Positions 61,701-64,000 of a stretch of 64,000 bases of DNA are shown here, piece by piece. This stretch comes from Paraherbaspirillum soli (GTDB lineage: Bacteria; Pseudomonadota; Gammaproteobacteria; Burkholderiales; Burkholderiaceae_D): positions 62,001 through 126,000 of the forward strand of contig NZ_JBHSMT010000012.1 in the NCBI RefSeq assembly GCF_042654985.1. The letters run 5' to 3'. Below the pieces are notes generated by a model. That model had not been told where the DNA came from. It saw only the letters and a program-made list of their open reading frames with translations, and did not search any database. Every line of letters starts with the position of its first letter. Position 1 is the first letter of the stretch. The position numbers were made by a program, and so were the translations under genes.

Positions 61701-61838
61701 AAACGGCGGATCTTCGTCCTGCCCCAGACGGCCATAACTCATGATGCCGCCAATCAGCAGCGCCACCATCAGGTAACGCGTCAGCGGGATATGTTCGAGC
61801 GCCCAGCGCGATAGATTGAAACCGTTTCCCTTGCTCAT
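58737..61838 (-). CDS. RND efflux transporter permease (AcrB superfamily)
   Basis: Product of 1033 residues. It has twelve membrane helices in the RND pattern: one at the N-terminus (YLMVALLIGGIMSYG), two large periplasmic loops, and helix clusters near 335-530 and 855-1020. The helix 4 motif ALGLLVDDAIIAVEMMVRKME carries the two conserved Asp of the proton relay, and IIRNSVILIDQIEHD is in the second half. It pumps hydrophobic compounds in a complex with an adaptor and an outer membrane channel. Its start overlaps the adaptor stop by 4 bp. No outer membrane factor gene follows, so TolC or a similar protein must be recruited. Confidence 0.94.
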   Translation of the reverse strand: MSKGNGFNLSRWALEHIPLTRYLMVALLIGGIMSYGRLGQDEDPPFTFRAMVVSAQWPGATALQMADQVTDKLEKKLQETPHVDTIRSYSKPGETLIILQLQEAATPKDTVDAWYQVRKKINDMRLTLPQGVLGPFFNDEFGDTYGSIFAISGDGFNYADVKDYADFVRQQLLTVPSVDKVEMFGVQDEKIFIEFSQKKFSQLGITLQDIVNQLSAQNALQSTGLLATPSDNLQIRVSGALASPKDLENLQLRAGAPGAATTFRLGDFAVIKREYQDPPISKMHFNGKEVIGLGVSMAKGGDIITLGKEMEKVVAAIKAKLPVGIELERVSNQPKVVAESVNEFIKTLIEAVLIVLAVSFFSLGLHTKPFRVDVRPGLVVALTIPLVLAVTFLCMRIFNIDLHKISLGALIIALGLLVDDAIIAVEMMVRKMEEGLSRLEAATFAYTSTAMPMLTGTLITAAGFLPIGLAKSAAGEYTFSIFSVNALALLISWLAAVLFTPYLGYLLLKVKPAAGADGHHELFDTPFYTRVRRTVNWCVEWRKTTILLTLAAFGLGLFGFKFIEQQFFPDSSRTELMVELWLPEGSSFSATEAQAKKFEAFIRRQDGLESVTSYIGTGSPRFYLPLDQIFPQTNLAQMVVLAKDLASRDKLRLKIEDVFKHDFPEVRGRVKLLQSGPPVPYAVQFRVSGTDALKVRAIADQVKEVMNGNRNIVGLNDNWNESVKVLRVDLDQDKLRALGIGSQTVMQTVNTLLTGSTIGQYREHDRLIDIVVRQPSDERSTMDALNQANVPTASGKSVPLAQIASVKLVWEPGVAWREWRNWAITVQADVVDGVQGPTVTAQINPQLDKIRAQLPPGYVIDVAGAAHDAGRAQDSIAANVPLVIFIIFTLLMLQLHSFSRALLVFLTGPLGIAGAAMALLILQRPFGFVAQLGVIALFGMIIRNSVILIDQIEHDIAAGVAPWNAVVESAVRRCRPIMLTAAAAVLAMIPLSRSVFWGPMAVAIMGGLIVATGLTLLFLPALYAAWFRVRKPG

Positions 61839-63031
61839 TGCACAGCCCCACTGGCTGTGGAAGAAGTTTGGGCTACCTTGGCTGGAGTCGATGCCGTCTT
61901 ATCGCCATGCGCTACGGGCTCGGGCGCGTTCAGGATGGTGACTTTTTGCCCTGATTTCAGCTGGTTGACGCCTGCGGTCACCACTTGCTGACCGGCAGCC
62001 AGGGCGCCGGCGATCAGGACATCGTTCCCTTGCTGACCGGCGATTTGCACCGGCACTTGCCGCACGGCGCCATGCTCGACCACCCACACTACGCTGTGAT
62101 CCTGGACCCGCAATAGCGCGGTGAGCGGGACCTTGATCGCGTTGTCGCTGGTTTTGCTGGCGAACGCGGCATACGCGGTCATGCCAAGTTTGACATTGGG
62201 CGCATCGTCGGGAATCGCAATCTTGATGCTATAGGTACGAGTGACAGGATCGGCAATCGGCGACACCTCGCGCACCGTGCCATGAATCACCTGTTGCGGA
62301 TCGGCCCATAAGCGCACGCGCACATCGGTGCTGCGACGTAATGCATCAACCTGGTTTTCCGGCGCACCGACCACCACTTGCTTGGCGCCCTGGCGCGCCA
62401 CATTGACCACCGGCGTGCCGGCAGCGACCACCTGCCCGGCTTCGGCATGAATCCCGGTCACCACGCCATCCACATCCGATGCCAGCGTGGCATAAGCGGT
62501 TTGATTGAGCTGCCCCTTGAAAGCCGCCTGGGCTTGATCGTAAGTCGATTGGGCCGCCTTGAACGCGGTGTCCTTGGCCTCCAACACTGCCTGGCTGACG
62601 AAATTCTTGTCGCGCAATTCCTGATAGCGCTTCAAATCGGCTTGCGCCAGATCCCGATTGCTTGCCGCAGACTTCACCGCCGCCACGGCCTGCGCCTGCG
62701 ACAATTGCAAATCTTGCGGGTCGAGCCGCATCAACACCTGACCGCGCTTGACAGTGCTGCCGACCTCGACCTGGCGGGCGATAATCTTGCCGCCGACCCG
62801 GAATCCGAGCTGCGACTCATAGCGCGCCTGGACTTCCCCAGGAAATTCCGATATGACGTCGGCATTCGCCGGCGTCAGCACTATCACTCTTACCGGCCGG
62901 ATGTCTTCTGCCTTTTCGGCCGGCTTGGAACAGGCTGTTAGCGCAACCAACAGGCAGGCGGCAAACAATTTGGCAGTACGCGCGGCAACTTCTGGCAGTG
63001 CTGCTTGACGCGGATTTATCGGGGTCAACAC
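61835..63031 (-). CDS. RND efflux periplasmic adaptor lipoprotein
   Basis: Product of 398 residues. A lipoprotein signal ends CLLVALTACSKP (lipidated Cys near 34). The HlyD/AcrA order is clear: FPGEVQARYESQLGFRVGGKI near 64 starts the biotinyl-lipoyl domain, then a coiled-coil hairpin near 110-175 (LSQAQAVAAVKSAASNRDLAQADL), the second lipoyl half (DGVVTGIHAEAGQVVAAGTPVV) and beta-barrel domains (YSIKIAIPDDAPNVKLGMTA). It is the first gene of the pump operon. It is divergent from hpnC with about 250 bp between them that hold both promoters. Confidence 0.94.
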   Translation of the reverse strand: MLTPINPRQAALPEVAARTAKLFAACLLVALTACSKPAEKAEDIRPVRVIVLTPANADVISEFPGEVQARYESQLGFRVGGKIIARQVEVGSTVKRGQVLMRLDPQDLQLSQAQAVAAVKSAASNRDLAQADLKRYQELRDKNFVSQAVLEAKDTAFKAAQSTYDQAQAAFKGQLNQTAYATLASDVDGVVTGIHAEAGQVVAAGTPVVNVARQGAKQVVVGAPENQVDALRRSTDVRVRLWADPQQVIHGTVREVSPIADPVTRTYSIKIAIPDDAPNVKLGMTAYAAFASKTSDNAIKVPLTALLRVQDHSVVWVVEHGAVRQVPVQIAGQQGNDVLIAGALAAGQQVVTAGVNQLKSGQKVTILNAPEPVAHGDKTASTPAKVAQTSSTASGAVQ

Positions 63032-63278
63032 GGTTTTTCCTTTACTATTCGGGGCTGAAAATGCGCCTGCGATTGACTGCCGCTGCTTGAGCAGGCCATC
63101 GCGGCACTGCGATGCGAGCGTGCCGGCAAGTTCATAAACAGCTTTAAGTCCAGCTTTTAAGTCGGCAATTATAGTTGCCCGTGATCATGATTGACCACGG
63201 CTATTTGGTAACCGATCAGGCAAACAGCAACAGTCCAATTTCTTTTTTCCAAACAACAACACACTGTTTACGCGCTAA

Positions 63279-64000
63279 ATGTCTGTCAATCATTACGAAA
63301 ATTTCCCGGTGGCGTCGCTGCTGCTGCCAGCGCCTCTGCGCCCTGCAGTACGGGCAATATACGCCTTCGCGCGCAGCGCCGACGATATCGCCGATGAAGG
63401 TGATGCCACGCCCGAAGATCGCTTGCGCGCGTTGCGCGCCTATGAAGCGGCACTGGACCTGATCGAACAAGGCCAACCGGCTGAAAGCGCGTTGTTCCAG
63501 ACACTGGAACAAACCATCGCCAGCCATCGGCTGCCGCTGACACCGTTTCGCGACTTGCTGTCGGCATTCAAGCAGGATGTCGTGACCACCCGTTACACCC
63601 AGTTTGGCGATTTGCTGGATTATTGCCGGCGCTCGGCCAATCCGGTCGGCTGCCTGATGCTGCATTTATATGGCGAGGCGACCACATTGAATTTGCGCGA
63701 TTCGGATGCGATCTGCTCGGCATTGCAGTTAATAAACTTCTGGCAGGATGTCGCGATCGACTGGCCCAAGGCGCGGATTTACCTGCCGCTGGAAGACCTG
63801 CAACGCTTCGGCGTGACCCAGGCCCACATTGCCGAAGGCATCGTCGATCATGCCTGGCGCCGATTGATGCAGTTCGAGGTGCAGCGTGCGCGCACCATGA
63901 TGACCGGCGCCAAGCCGCTGGCGCTGCGGCTGCCGGGCCGGATCGGCTGGGAACTGCGCCTGGTGATACAAGGCGGATTGCGCATCCTGGAGCGGCTGGA
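63279..64000 (+). CDS. hpnC: Squalene synthase-like protein HpnC, 3' end outside window
   Basis: The first 240 residues are present from ATG 63279; the frame is open to the window end. The trans-isoprenyl diphosphate synthase fold has its first aspartate-rich site in FARSADDIADEGDA near 33 and its second in LINFWQDVAIDWPKARIYLP near 152. HYENFPVASLLLP at the start is typical of HpnC. HpnC acts with HpnD and HpnE to make squalene for hopanoids. The other genes of the hopanoid cluster would lie beyond the right edge. The ribosome site is weak. Confidence 0.93.
   Translation, partial: MSVNHYENFPVASLLLPAPLRPAVRAIYAFARSADDIADEGDATPEDRLRALRAYEAALDLIEQGQPAESALFQTLEQTIASHRLPLTPFRDLLSAFKQDVVTTRYTQFGDLLDYCRRSANPVGCLMLHLYGEATTLNLRDSDAICSALQLINFWQDVAIDWPKARIYLPLEDLQRFGVTQAHIAEGIVDHAWRRLMQFEVQRARTMMTGAKPLALRLPGRIGWELRLVIQGGLRILERL

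Overview
The window looks like chromosomal DNA of a betaproteobacterium of the order Burkholderiales, most likely family Oxalobacteraceae (Collimonas/Herbaspirillum/Janthinobacterium neighbourhood). This is inferred from gene order and protein flavour, with no database search. Typical cues are the tig-clpP-clpX-lon-hupB-tRNA-ppiD block, lplT/alr/radA, tsaB-rimI-udg-DUF1853, tesA divergent from a ybbA-like ABC ATPase, a hopanoid (hpnC) gene and an SOS imuA-imuB-dnaE2 mutasome. No transposase, prophage, CRISPR array or rRNA was found. Short palindromic intergenic repeats are numerous.

Layout. 1-3008 (minus): a glutamine amidotransferase cut by the window edge, an AurF-type diiron oxygenase and a secreted beta-propeller-like protein. 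3558-8950 (plus): a LexA-controlled translesion synthesis cassette, imuA-imuB-dnaE2. 9048-10875: a palindromic repeat, a small membrane protein and about 1.1 kb without genes that carries 33-bp direct repeats. 10876-20790 (plus): an atypical type II secretion/type IV pilus-like operon (pseudopilins, GspF, GspE, PilM/N/O/P-like proteins, and a secretin fused to a C-terminal cohesin-like domain). It runs directly into a NarL-type response regulator (20801), a fused outer-membrane cytochrome-porin of Cyc2 type (21561), a HiPIP (23102) and, convergently, a soluble PAS histidine kinase (23672-24769). 24924-28163: an unknown small protein, a methyltransferase, a PnuC-type transporter and a small-molecule kinase. 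The last two lie in an overlapping operon with a TonB-dependent receptor (28153-30408) whose signal-sequence region contains a REP-doublet.

30573-48439 is a mosaic of transport, detoxification and housekeeping genes: a DUF1640-like protein, an MFS pump with a divergent ArsR-type regulator, an EamA transporter with a histidine-rich tail, fghA and frmA for formaldehyde detoxification, radA, alr, lplT, DUF1853, uracil-DNA glycosylase, rimI, tsaB, a thioredoxin-like protein, an isoquinoline 1-oxidoreductase-like molybdenum subunit, a lone ABC ATPase and tesA. 48537-58622 holds the protein quality control block (ppiD, hupB, lon, clpX, clpP, tig), three tRNA genes (Asp, Val, Leu) and creA. 58737-63031 is an RND efflux pump and its adaptor. 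The window ends inside hpnC.

The most interesting unit is 10876-24769. An atypical secretion machine, a Cyc2-like cytochrome-porin, a periplasmic iron-sulfur electron carrier and a two-component system are packed together, which suggests a surface electron-transfer module (for example electron uptake from Fe(II) or minerals). That role is inference. The second theme is repeat biology: a family of about 70-120 bp palindromes (four copies) and a family of GTAG-footed REP doublets (three copies, one inside a coding sequence).
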